DNA of 64,000 bases, from assembly GCA_031119475.1 (NCBI GenBank), contig JAVHXV010000001.1, positions 124,001 through 188,000 on the forward strand, given 5' to 3'. Position numbers and translations under genes: made by a program. The notes beneath the pieces are model-generated. The model was not told where the DNA came from. It did no database searches and saw only the letters and a list, made by a program, of their open reading frames with translations. Shown here one piece after another: positions 55,918 through 64,000 of this stretch. This DNA comes from Pedobacter sp. (GTDB taxonomy: Bacteria; Bacteroidota; Bacteroidia; Sphingobacteriales; Sphingobacteriaceae). Position 1 is the first letter of the stretch. Each line of letters starts with the position of its first letter.

Positions 55918-57546
55918 ATGAATATAAAGTTCAATAAAAATGAAGATGTAAATAAGCAATTGGCCTTTCAGTTGAAAACAAGACTGAAAAAAATAGCTTT
56001 GGGCGGGGGCGAAAAAAATGCGGAAAAACAGAAAGAGAAGGGAAAACTACTCGCACGCGAACGGATAGCATACCTGATCGACGACAATTCTGAATTTTTG
56101 GAACTTGGCGCACTGGCCGCCGACGACATGTATCAGGAACATGGCGGCTGCCCTGGCGCCGGTGTCGTTACGGGGATTGGTTATGTATCGGGAAGACAAT
56201 GTATGATTGTGGCCAACGATGCAACGGTCAAAGCTGGGGCCTGGTTTCCGATGACCGCTAAAAAAAATCTCCGTGCACAGGAAATTGCCATGGAAAACAG
56301 ATTGCCGGTGATCTACTTGGTTGATAGTGCGGGTGTATATCTGCCCATGCAGGATGAAATTTTCCCCGACAAAGAGCACTTCGGGCGGATGTTCAGGAAT
56401 AATGCCCAGATGTCTGCAGAAGGTATTGTGCAGATTTCGGCCATCATGGGATCTTGTGTCGCCGGTGGGGCTTATCTTCCTATCATGAGCGATGAAGCCA
56501 TGATCGTGGAAGGCACGGGCTCTGTATTTCTTGCGGGATCCTATCTCGTGAAATCGGCCATTGGCGAAGACATCGACAACGAAACCTTGGGCGGGGCAAC
56601 TACACACTGTGAAATCTCTGGGGTTACGGATTATAAACATCCAAATGATCAAGCTTGCCTAGATAGCATTAAAAAAATCATGGGCATGCTCGGCGCGCCG
56701 GAAAAGGCTGGTTTTGATCGGATTGAACCTGCTGCTCCCAAACTCGATGAAAAGGAACTATATGGCATTTTGCCAGAAAATAGGGAAGACCCGTACGACA
56801 TGAAGGAACTGATCTTGCGCATGGTAGACAATTCTGAATTTGAGGAATATAAGGAGCTGTATGGGCAGACCATTATTTGTGGCCTGGCCAGGATAGATGG
56901 ATGGGCCGTGGGCATTGTAGCCAACCAGCGCAAGGTCGTAAAATCTAAGAAGGGTGAAATGCAATTTGGCGGCGTAATCTATTCGGATAGTGCCGATAAG
57001 GCAAGCCGTTTTATCATGAACTGTAACCAGAAAAAAATTCCCTTGGTCTTTTTGCAGGATGTAACCGGATTTATGGTAGGCAGCAGGTCTGAACAGGGTG
57101 GAATTATTAAAGATGGCGCAAAAATGGTAAATGCAGTAGCGAATTCTGTCGTGCCCAAATTTACCATCATTATCGGTAATTCATATGGTGCCGGAAATTA
57201 TGCGATGTGCGGAAAGGCTTATGATCCCCGATTGATTTTTGCCTGGCCTACGGCAAAGATTGCGGTCATGGGCGGTGCACAGGCCGGAAAGGTTCTTTTG
57301 CAGATTAAAGAAGCTGCGCTAAAAGGTAAAGGGGAAACGCCTACCCCAGATAAGGAAGCCTTGTTACTTCAGGAAATCACTGAAAATTACGATCGTCAAA
57401 CAACGCCATACTATGCTGCGGCCCGTTTATGGGTCGATGGGGTAATCGATCCATTGGCTACCCGGAATGCCATTTCCATGGGTATCACGGCGGCAAACCA
57501 ATCGCCCATCAAAAAAACTTTTAGTGTAGGCGTCATACAAACTTAG
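55918..57546 (+). CDS. Acyl-CoA carboxylase carboxyltransferase (beta) subunit
   Basis: A 542-residue biotin-dependent carboxyltransferase. The N-lobe has ARERIAYLIDDNSEFLELG and GGCPGAGVVTGIGYVSGRQCMIVANDATVKAGAWFPMTAKK; the acyl-CoA site includes LVDSAGVYLPMQDEIFPDKEHFGRMFRNNAQMS and IMGSCVAGGAYLPIMSDEAMIVEGTGSVFLAG; the C-lobe has QDVTGFMVGSRSEQGGIIKDGAKMVNAVA and GNSYGAGNYAMCGKAYDPRLIFAWP. The pattern is closest to methylcrotonyl-CoA carboxylase beta (leucine breakdown), though propionyl-CoA is possible. No alpha subunit is encoded in the window. Confidence 0.9.
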   Translation: MNIKFNKNEDVNKQLAFQLKTRLKKIALGGGEKNAEKQKEKGKLLARERIAYLIDDNSEFLELGALAADDMYQEHGGCPGAGVVTGIGYVSGRQCMIVANDATVKAGAWFPMTAKKNLRAQEIAMENRLPVIYLVDSAGVYLPMQDEIFPDKEHFGRMFRNNAQMSAEGIVQISAIMGSCVAGGAYLPIMSDEAMIVEGTGSVFLAGSYLVKSAIGEDIDNETLGGATTHCEISGVTDYKHPNDQACLDSIKKIMGMLGAPEKAGFDRIEPAAPKLDEKELYGILPENREDPYDMKELILRMVDNSEFEEYKELYGQTIICGLARIDGWAVGIVANQRKVVKSKKGEMQFGGVIYSDSADKASRFIMNCNQKKIPLVFLQDVTGFMVGSRSEQGGIIKDGAKMVNAVANSVVPKFTIIIGNSYGAGNYAMCGKAYDPRLIFAWPTAKIAVMGGAQAGKVLLQIKEAALKGKGETPTPDKEALLLQEITENYDRQTTPYYAAARLWVDGVIDPLATRNAISMGITAANQSPIKKTFSVGVIQT

Positions 57547-57586
57547 CCGAAAATCGTATTTTTATTGGACACACATCCTTTGAAAC

Positions 57587-58174
57587 ATGAAATTATACCT
57601 CTTTTTATTCGTGGCCTGCTGTAGCCTCAATGCCTCTGCCCAGCAGTTAACGCCAATTTATTTCAACGGTGAAAGCATTACCACCAATAAAGAGGCCGCC
57701 ACATCTTATGCTGTTTTTGGCAAACTGAGCAACGAGGACCTCTGGACCTTTAAAAGATTTGACCTGTATGATAACCTCTTGCAAACGGGCTCCTATAAAG
57801 ATGCCAAACTGTCCATCCCACATGGGAAATTTACTTTCTACGATAATATTGAAAGATTTAATGTGAACCACGAAACCAATTTCAAGATCAAAGGGAAAAC
57901 GCGTTTCTTAAGTCAGCAAGGAACTTTTGTAGATGGAAAGGAAAATGGGGAATGGACACTATATTACCCAGATGGCAACGTCATGAACGTACAACATTAC
58001 CTGAGTGGAAAATTGCACGGCGAATTCATCTCTTTTGATAAATATGGAAAGATAGTGGCCAAGGGAAATTATGTTAACGGACTGAAAGATGGAGATTGGA
58101 TTTTGGAAAGCGGCAAACAAAAGTCCTACTATGAAAAGGGCATTTTAAAGGCAAAGCCTACTGGACGAAATTAA
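57587..58174 (+). CDS. YwqK-like MORN-variant repeat protein
   Basis: A 195-residue exported protein; signal peptide ends NASAQQ. The second half shows repeated short strands of the YwqK/MORN-variant type: GTFVDGKENGEWTLYYPDG, HYLSGKLHGEFISFDKYGK and GNYVNGLKDGDWILESG. Such proteins are often annotated as toxin-antitoxin YwqK family antitoxins, but the export signal here argues against an antitoxin role. Function unknown. Confidence 0.78.
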   Translation: MKLYLFLFVACCSLNASAQQLTPIYFNGESITTNKEAATSYAVFGKLSNEDLWTFKRFDLYDNLLQTGSYKDAKLSIPHGKFTFYDNIERFNVNHETNFKIKGKTRFLSQQGTFVDGKENGEWTLYYPDGNVMNVQHYLSGKLHGEFISFDKYGKIVAKGNYVNGLKDGDWILESGKQKSYYEKGILKAKPTGRN

Positions 58175-58199
58175 AGCACACCCTACCAAACCTTAAACC

Positions 58200-58259
58200 A
58201 TGAAAAAATACATTGTCCTGCAGTTATTTTTAATTGCTTTAGCGATGTCCAAAACGTAA
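58200..58259 (+). pseudogene. 19-residue signal-peptide-like remnant
   Basis: ATG followed by KKYIVLQLFLIALAMSKT and a TAA. It looks like the start of an exported-protein gene cut off just after the hydrophobic core. It lies 25 bp after the YwqK-like gene and 46 bp before the dipeptidase gene. Could also be a real small peptide or chance. Confidence 0.35.
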
Positions 58260-58305
58260 AATATTTATCGATAGATTCATCCATTACTTACCACTTAGCC
58301 TCTTT

Positions 58306-59487
<1,182 letters not shown>

Positions 59488-59524
59488 CCCCAACGGGGTG
59501 CCCTTGGCATAAAAAGTAAAATGC

Positions 59525-59606
59525 CCACGCTAATCGCCAATCGCTAATCGCCAATCACTAATCGCTAGGCTCTATGCGCTTTGCGCTTGATACCCGATAC
59601 ATCCAA
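59525..59606 (-). repeat. Heptad array (TCGCTAA/TCGCCAA type)
   Basis: ACGCTAA, TCGCCAA, TCGCTAA, TCGCCAA, TCACTAA, TCGCTAG, GCTCTAT, GCGCTTT, GCGCTTG, ATACCCG; CT orientation ahead of trxB. A further patch, ACGCCAT, CCGCTCC, ACGCTAA, TCGCCCA, lies at 59647-59675. Confidence 0.88.
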
Positions 59607-59607
59607 A

Positions 59608-59635
59608 AATCCCTCGCTGCGCCCAGGATGACAAT
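59608..59635 (-). repeat. Dispersed TCATCC-GCGAAG element, copy 8
   Basis: Minus-strand copy (GTCATCCTGGGCGCAGCGAG, then GGAT) ahead of trxB; on the minus strand it runs directly into GTATCGG heptads. Confidence 0.8.
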
Positions 59636-59710
59636 TCATCGTAGCTCCACGCCATCCGCTCCACGCTAATCGCCCAATTATCTCCACAATTTCATCTTTA
59701 TCCACACCAC

Positions 59711-59741
59711 TTTGACCTTGAACAATAAAGCCTTATTTTTG
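59711..59741 (+). promoter_or_regulatory. trxB promoter (Bacteroidota type)
   Basis: TTTG (59711-59714), 19-bp spacer, TATTTTTG (59734-59741), 16 bp before the ATG. Full consensus match. Confidence 0.75.
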
Positions 59742-59757
59742 TATAAATACTTAAGAA

Positions 59758-60726
59758 ATGGCTGAAGAACAAGCAACAGAGCACGTAAAGTGTCTAATTA
59801 TAGGGTCTGGTCCGGCAGGATATACCGCTGCCATTTATGCGGCAAGGGCAGATCTCAAACCCGTCATGTACACCGGATTGGAAATGGGCGGTCAGTTGAC
59901 CCAAACCACCGATGTAGATAATTTTCCGGGCTATCCCGAAGGTATTATGGGCCCTGCCATGATGGAAGATTTTAAGAAGCAGGCAGAACGCTTTGGCACC
60001 GAAGTTCGTTTCGGTTATGTAAGTTCAGTCGATTTTTCTGCTATGCCGCACAAGGTTGTGGTAGACGAATCAAAAACAGTAACCGCAGATACGGTGATCA
60101 TTGCTACTGGCGCAACCGCCAAATGGCTGGGACTGCCAAGTGAGCAGCAGTATAACGGTTTTGGCGTTTCCGCTTGTGCCGTATGTGATGGCTTTTTCTT
60201 TAAAGGACAGGATGTGGCAATTGTGGGCGCTGGAGATACTGCTGCCGAAGAAGCCACCTATTTGGCCAAATTGTGCAACAAGGTTTACATGTTGGTGCGT
60301 AGGGATGAATTTCGTGCGTCAAAGGCCATGGTCCATCGCGTGCTGAATACCCCAAATATTGAGGTCATCTACAATACCCAAGCTACTGAAGTAATGGGCA
60401 ATGGAAAAAATGTAACCGGTGTTTGCGTATTTAACCATAAAACCAACGAATCTAAGGTGCTTCCGGTTGAAGGCTTCTTCGTGGCCATTGGCCATAAACC
60501 CAACACCGACATCTTCAAAGGATGGCTGGATATGGACGATACAGGATATCTGGTCACCGTTCCGGGAAGCTCAAAGACCAATATCGAAGGCGTGTTTGCC
60601 TGTGGCGATGTACAGGACCATTACTATCGCCAGGCGGTAACCGCTGCAGGTTCGGGATGTATGGCCGCACTTGATGCAGAACGCTACCTCGCTGCAAAAG
60701 GAGATCCGGTAACGCATTTGGCCTAG
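59758..60726 (+). CDS. trxB: Thioredoxin-disulfide reductase
   Basis: A 322-residue NADPH-dependent flavoenzyme that reduces thioredoxin. FAD site LIIGSGPAGYTAAIYAARA (about 13-31), redox pair C140-A-V-C143 in SACAVCDGFF, NADPH site IVGAGDTAAEEATYLAKL, and the C-terminal FACGDVQDHYYRQAVTAAGSGCMAALDAE. Normal length. The AG of its TAG stop starts a short heptad run; terminator at 60819. Confidence 0.97.
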   Translation: MAEEQATEHVKCLIIGSGPAGYTAAIYAARADLKPVMYTGLEMGGQLTQTTDVDNFPGYPEGIMGPAMMEDFKKQAERFGTEVRFGYVSSVDFSAMPHKVVVDESKTVTADTVIIATGATAKWLGLPSEQQYNGFGVSACAVCDGFFFKGQDVAIVGAGDTAAEEATYLAKLCNKVYMLVRRDEFRASKAMVHRVLNTPNIEVIYNTQATEVMGNGKNVTGVCVFNHKTNESKVLPVEGFFVAIGHKPNTDIFKGWLDMDDTGYLVTVPGSSKTNIEGVFACGDVQDHYYRQAVTAAGSGCMAALDAERYLAAKGDPVTHLA

Positions 60727-60760
60727 CGGAGACGAAAGCGCATAGCGTAAAGGGCAAGCC
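60725..60760 (+). repeat. Short heptad run after trxB
   Basis: AGCGGAG, ACGAAAG, CGCATAG, CGTAAAG, GGCAAGC, beginning with the AG of the TAG stop. Confidence 0.65.
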
Positions 60761-60770
60761 AACGACCAGC

Positions 60771-60801
60771 TGTCATCCTGAACGTAGTGAGGGATCTCTG
60801 G
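60771..60801 (+). repeat. Dispersed TCATCC-GCGAAG element, copy 9
   Basis: TGTCATCCTGAACGTAGTGA then GGGATCTCTGG, downstream of trxB, same orientation. Confidence 0.85.
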
Positions 60802-60818
60802 ACCAATACAAATACTAC

Positions 60819-60856
60819 AAGCGGAAAGGAACTTTAGTCCCCTTTCCGCTTTTTTG
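60819..60856 (+). terminator. Intrinsic terminator after trxB
   Basis: AAGCGGAAAGG (60819-60829) pairs perfectly with CCTTTCCGCTT (60841-60851), followed by Ts. Confidence 0.9.
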
Positions 60857-60866
60857 TTCCTGTTTT

Positions 60867-60927
60867 CGCCCTACGCCCTACGCTTTCCGCTTTACTCTTT
60901 AGGCTTTCCGCTTTCCACCTTTCCTAT
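60867..60927 (-). repeat. Heptad array (CGCCCTA/CGCTTTC type)
   Basis: CGCCCTA, CGCCCTA, CGCTTTC, CGCTTTA, CTCTTTA, GGCTTTC, CGCTTTC, CACCTTT in register, CT orientation before the GH20 start. Confidence 0.88.
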
Positions 60928-60965
60928 TTTTTTCTATCTTGCGTTAACCAAAAAGATATCCTAAA

Positions 60966-62867
60966 ATGAAACCACTTTTCCTTTTCGTAATTTCGAGCCT
61001 GTTCGTATGTCAGGGCTATGCACAAACTGATCCCAACCTGGGCATTATCCCAGTTCCGGTATCGATCAAAAAATCTACTGGATCCTTTCAATTGGAAAAG
61101 ACAGTCGCACTGATCAGCAATGAAACGAGCAATGCCAGAACAGCCGACCTGCTCAACGCTTTCATTGTTTTGCAAGGTGGTTTTGCGCTAAGGGAGGCAA
61201 AAACCGTTACAGGCGGGCAAAAGGCAGTCGTACTCACTTCAAAAGGAGCAGAACGATTGCCAGAGGAGGGATACCTGATCCAGATTACGCCCGGCCAGGT
61301 CAAATTGGTGGGCAGTGAAAAGGGATTGTTCTATGCCGTACAGACCCTCATGCAATTGATGCCCAAAAAGACAAATGATAAGATTTCATTGCCTGCGGTA
61401 GAAATCAACGATTATCCGCGTTTCAGCTATCGTGGTCTCCACCTGGACGTAGGCAGGCATTTCTTTCCGGTTTCCTTTGTCAAGAAATACATCGATATCA
61501 TCGCACAATATAAGTTGAACACTTTCCATTGGCACCTTACCGAAGACCAGGGCTGGCGGATTGAAATCAAAAAATACCCTAAATTGACTACCGTCGGGTC
61601 GGTTCGCAAGGGTACATTGCTGGGCCATTACCCAGGAGTTGGGAACGATGACCTGGAGCACCGTGGTTTTTATACCCAAGAAGAAGTAAAACAGGTAGTA
61701 GCCTATGCCGCTTCGAAATACATCACTGTTATTCCTGAAATCGAAATGCCTGGACATAGCTCTGCCGCCATTGCCGCCTATCCAGAGCTGAGCTGCTTTC
61801 CTGACCGCGATACGCCGATCAAGGAAAACGCACCATGGTCTGGCAGTAGAAAGGGCAAGCAATTGCAACAGACCTGGGGTGTTTTTGATGATGTGTATGT
61901 GCCTTCAGAAAATACGTTCAAATTCCTTCAGGATGTGCTAGATGAGGTCATGGCCTTATTTCCCTCAAAATATATCCACATCGGTGGAGATGAATGCCCA
62001 AAAACCTATTGGAAAGAATCGCCATTCTGCCAGCAACTGATCAAAGACCTGAACGTAGGCGATGAACATGGACTGCAAAGCTATTTTATCCAACGGATCG
62101 AAAAATACCTGAATGCTAAGGGAAGGTCGATTATAGGATGGGATGAAATCCTAGAAGGCGGATTGGCACCGAATGCTACCGTGATGTCGTGGAGAGGGGA
62201 AAAAGGTGGCATTGAAGCGGCACAGCAGAACCACAATGTAATCATGACCCCGGGCTCTGGTGGCCTCTACATCGACCATCGTCAATCTAATTCGCCTGAT
62301 GAGCCTTTGTCTATCGGCGGACTGGCACCTTATACCAAATTGTATGCCTATGATCCTGTTCCAAAAGTACTGACTGCCGATCAGCAGAAATACATCATCG
62401 GTGTACAGGCAAACATGTGGACAGAATATATGGAAACCCCGGCAAGGGTAGAGTATCAGCTTTTTCCAAGGATATATGCCCTGGCAGAGATTGCGTGGAG
62501 CCCAATTGATAAAAAAGACCTGACGAATTTTGTGGAGCAAAGGGTTCCGGTACATTTGGCAAAATTAGATGGAACGGGTACCAACTATTGGGTGCCAACC
62601 CCGCTTGGCCAGCCAGAGGGAACAGTGAAGGGCGGAGATTTTTCGGTTTCGCTCAAAACGCCTATTCCTGGAGCAAAGATATTCTATACTCTAGATGGTT
62701 TTAGGCCATCGGAAAATACCACGCCATACGTTTCAGAACTTAAGATCAATGTACCGCAGGGGCAGAAAAAATCATTGAAGACCATTGTTATTATGCCGAG
62801 CGGAAAACGCAGCGTGGTTACAGAAACGGTATTTAACAATGGTGCGCCCGAAGTGAAAACAAAATAA
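60966..62867 (+). CDS. Beta-N-acetylhexosaminidase (GH20)
   Basis: A 633-residue secreted enzyme; signal peptide ends GYAQ. An N-terminal GH20b domain (about 25-145) precedes the barrel starting YRGLHLDVGRHFFPVSFVKKYIDIIAQYKLNTFHWHLTEDQGWRIEIKKYP. The catalytic pair is D342-E343 in HIGGDECPK. IIGWDEILEGGLAPNATVMSWRG and AEIAWSP follow. The last 75 residues form a chitobiase-type C-terminal domain (ISLKTPIPG-like AKIFYTLDGFRPSENTTPY). Removes terminal GlcNAc or GalNAc from glycans; not part of the pectin set. Confidence 0.95.
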   Translation: MKPLFLFVISSLFVCQGYAQTDPNLGIIPVPVSIKKSTGSFQLEKTVALISNETSNARTADLLNAFIVLQGGFALREAKTVTGGQKAVVLTSKGAERLPEEGYLIQITPGQVKLVGSEKGLFYAVQTLMQLMPKKTNDKISLPAVEINDYPRFSYRGLHLDVGRHFFPVSFVKKYIDIIAQYKLNTFHWHLTEDQGWRIEIKKYPKLTTVGSVRKGTLLGHYPGVGNDDLEHRGFYTQEEVKQVVAYAASKYITVIPEIEMPGHSSAAIAAYPELSCFPDRDTPIKENAPWSGSRKGKQLQQTWGVFDDVYVPSENTFKFLQDVLDEVMALFPSKYIHIGGDECPKTYWKESPFCQQLIKDLNVGDEHGLQSYFIQRIEKYLNAKGRSIIGWDEILEGGLAPNATVMSWRGEKGGIEAAQQNHNVIMTPGSGGLYIDHRQSNSPDEPLSIGGLAPYTKLYAYDPVPKVLTADQQKYIIGVQANMWTEYMETPARVEYQLFPRIYALAEIAWSPIDKKDLTNFVEQRVPVHLAKLDGTGTNYWVPTPLGQPEGTVKGGDFSVSLKTPIPGAKIFYTLDGFRPSENTTPYVSELKINVPQGQKKSLKTIVIMPSGKRSVVTETVFNNGAPEVKTK

Positions 62868-62892
62868 TCGATCGAACTAACCAGAACAAACC

Positions 62893-63504
62893 ATGAAATT
62901 GAACGCAATCAGATGCATGATCTTCATTTTAGGCTGTAGTTTAGCAATTGCGGCCTGCACAGATAGAGATGCGGCAAGTACACCGGCAAAAACCGAAAAG
63001 ACAACGGCTAAATCGGCCAATCCATTTCCTTTTTATAAGCATATCGAAATCAAGCCAGGCTATCATTTTGAAGTAGTGAGTTGGGGAAAGGGCATCGATA
63101 CCCTTGGCGGCTATCTGATTTTGATGTCTGACTCGGTCAGGAACAATTATCGGTCGGTTGCTGGCGAGCGGAAGGGCATCATTACCGATGCCTGGAACAT
63201 GGACCTCGATAACGATGGAAACCCAGAACTCTACATCCAATATGTAGTCAGGAAAAATGTAAGCGATCTCAATGTCTATGAATTTTCTGGCAATAGCTTT
63301 GATAAGATCAGTTTTCCAGGCCTAAATAGCAACCTGAAGAAAAACTACCAGGGCAACGACAAGTTTTTCATCAAAAGCGGTGAATTGTATCGTTCTGTAC
63401 CGATTGTAGAGACCGATAGCAACAAAACGACCACCTTGATCAAGACCATCAAGTATCGATTGAGCGGCAACAGTTTTAGTACGAGCGAAGTAGTTGAGCG
63501 CTAA
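62893..63504 (+). CDS. Lipoprotein of unknown function
   Basis: A 203-residue protein with a lipoprotein signal ending AIAACTD (Cys22), then a Thr/Ala/Lys-rich linker. WNMDLDNDGNPELYIQY (about 98-114) is an FG-GAP-like calcium loop, shared in type with the protein at 54976. No known domain is recognised beyond this. Convergent with the DUF922 gene with only 3 bp between the stops; both stops lie in TAATCGCTAG. Confidence 0.7.
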   Translation: MKLNAIRCMIFILGCSLAIAACTDRDAASTPAKTEKTTAKSANPFPFYKHIEIKPGYHFEVVSWGKGIDTLGGYLILMSDSVRNNYRSVAGERKGIITDAWNMDLDNDGNPELYIQYVVRKNVSDLNVYEFSGNSFDKISFPGLNSNLKKNYQGNDKFFIKSGELYRSVPIVETDSNKTTTLIKTIKYRLSGNSFSTSEVVER

Positions 63505-63520
63505 TCGCTAGCCGCCAACC
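63499..63520. repeat. Mini heptad pair across two convergent stops
   Basis: GCGCTAA, TCGCTAG, CCGCCAA; on the minus strand AGCGATT, AGCGCTC starting with the AG of the DUF922 gene's TAG stop. Confidence 0.6.
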
Positions 63521-64000
63521 CGATCCAGTTCCACCCTGAAAAACTCATCCCAACGGTCCTGCGCACTGAGGTTTTGGCCATGGTTGGTCTCGCTATCATA
63601 TCGGCTTTGCATATCGCTATAATATTTCCCAATGCGGTTTGCCGTGGTCTGGATCAGGCGTTTATAGTTGGAAGGCGTGTATTTTTGATTCCTGATCTGG
63701 GTCTCTCCATCCTTTAACAGGATAAAGTTAATGTACACATGGCCCTGCTCATGGTTGAGCAATTGCCTGCTCACTTTTCGGTTACGGATGCGGTCTGATT
63801 TGACCCAGGATTTTTCGGGAACCACGGCACCATAAAATTTAAAATCGATGTGCAGGTGGTTATTCCTGACCGTAGCGCTATAGCTGTAGTGCCAATTGGT
63901 AACGGTTAGCGCGGCATAGGGAGAGAGTTCATCAGGCTTTGCCAAAAAGTGGGTGTCCCAATCTATTTCTTCTGGCTGTATGCGATCTTGCGCCTTAAAG
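63508..64000 (-). CDS. DUF922 family protein (partial, 5' end outside window)
   Basis: The frame stays open to the right edge, so the start is outside; an internal TTG at 63945 is not the true start. Visible residues run from FKAQDRIQPEEIDWDTHFLAKPDELSPYAALT through SWVKSDRIRNRKVSRQLLNHEQGHVYINFILLKD to NHGQNLSAQDRWDEFFRVELDRVGG. The HEQGH motif (HExxH) with the surrounding pattern is the DUF922 signature, a predicted secreted zinc protease family. Confidence 0.85.
   Translation of the reverse strand, partial: FKAQDRIQPEEIDWDTHFLAKPDELSPYAALTVTNWHYSYSATVRNNHLHIDFKFYGAVVPEKSWVKSDRIRNRKVSRQLLNHEQGHVYINFILLKDGETQIRNQKYTPSNYKRLIQTTANRIGKYYSDMQSRYDSETNHGQNLSAQDRWDEFFRVELDRVGG

Noticed and set aside
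57587..58174. Toxin-antitoxin pair at the YwqK-like gene
   Set aside because: The protein has a signal peptide and there is no adjacent toxin gene.

Overview
The window is a chromosomal segment of a Bacteroidota bacterium, most likely of the family Sphingobacteriaceae (Pedobacter-like). This rests on the SusC/SusD pair, DUF4296, DUF2723, DUF922 and DUF5123/DUF4957 proteins, ScoAB, a UbiX/UbiD pair, an almost complete lack of Shine-Dalgarno sites, and promoters of the TTTG-N19/20-TAnnTTTG type seen before guaB, trxB and ubiX. I see no rRNA, tRNA, transposase, integrase, phage gene or CRISPR array.

Layout. 1-8.6 kb is housekeeping: a partial DUF2723 membrane protein, a THUMP-like methyltransferase, aspartokinase, a GNAT enzyme, YggS, a DUF4296 lipoprotein, MutS2 and a DoxX-like protein. 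8.7-38.2 kb is a pectin utilisation locus. It starts with a LacI-family regulator, a repeat-rich gap, then SusC, SusD and a DUF5123 surface lipoprotein, closed by a strong terminator. Next come secreted pectin enzymes: two CE8 pectin methylesterases around a rhamnogalacturonan acetylesterase, GH43, GH28, a GH105-DUF4350 fusion and PL10. The hexuronate pathway follows: UxaB, UxaA, KduI, a UxuB-type SDR, UxaC, KdgK, KDPG aldolase, an ExuT-like MFS transporter and a GapN-like dehydrogenase. Together these would de-esterify and cut pectin outside the cell, import oligomers by SusCD, and take galacturonate through tagaturonate, altronate and KDG to pyruvate and glyceraldehyde-3-phosphate. Three copies of AACGWTTGC lie before susC, the GH28 gene and uxaB and are candidate LacI operators.

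38.4-64 kb is mixed housekeeping: UbiX, MtaB, ScoA/ScoB (separated by a small frameshifted four-helix-bundle gene), uridine kinase, a LysM protein, Dps, UbiD, a GNAT enzyme, a metallophosphoesterase-propeller fusion, GuaB, a TonB receptor, a LOG protein, an acyl-CoA carboxylase subunit, a YwqK-like protein, an M19 dipeptidase, TrxB, GH20, a lipoprotein and a partial DUF922 protein.

The most unusual content is between the genes. Most of the larger intergenic gaps hold arrays of degenerate 7-bp units. The words differ from array to array (AGTATCA, AGCGATA, AGTTGAA, AGTAAAA, AGAGCAA, AGTCCGA) but share AG every seven bases. The AG strand reads away from a stop codon, and the complementary strand appears just before the next start codon, so gaps often hold an inward-facing dyad. 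Several arrays begin with the AG of a TAG stop codon. A second dispersed word (TCATCCTGAGCGAAGCGAGG followed by GATCTCTG; nine copies) obeys the same orientation and often precedes an array. I treat this as the main candidate for an undescribed system.
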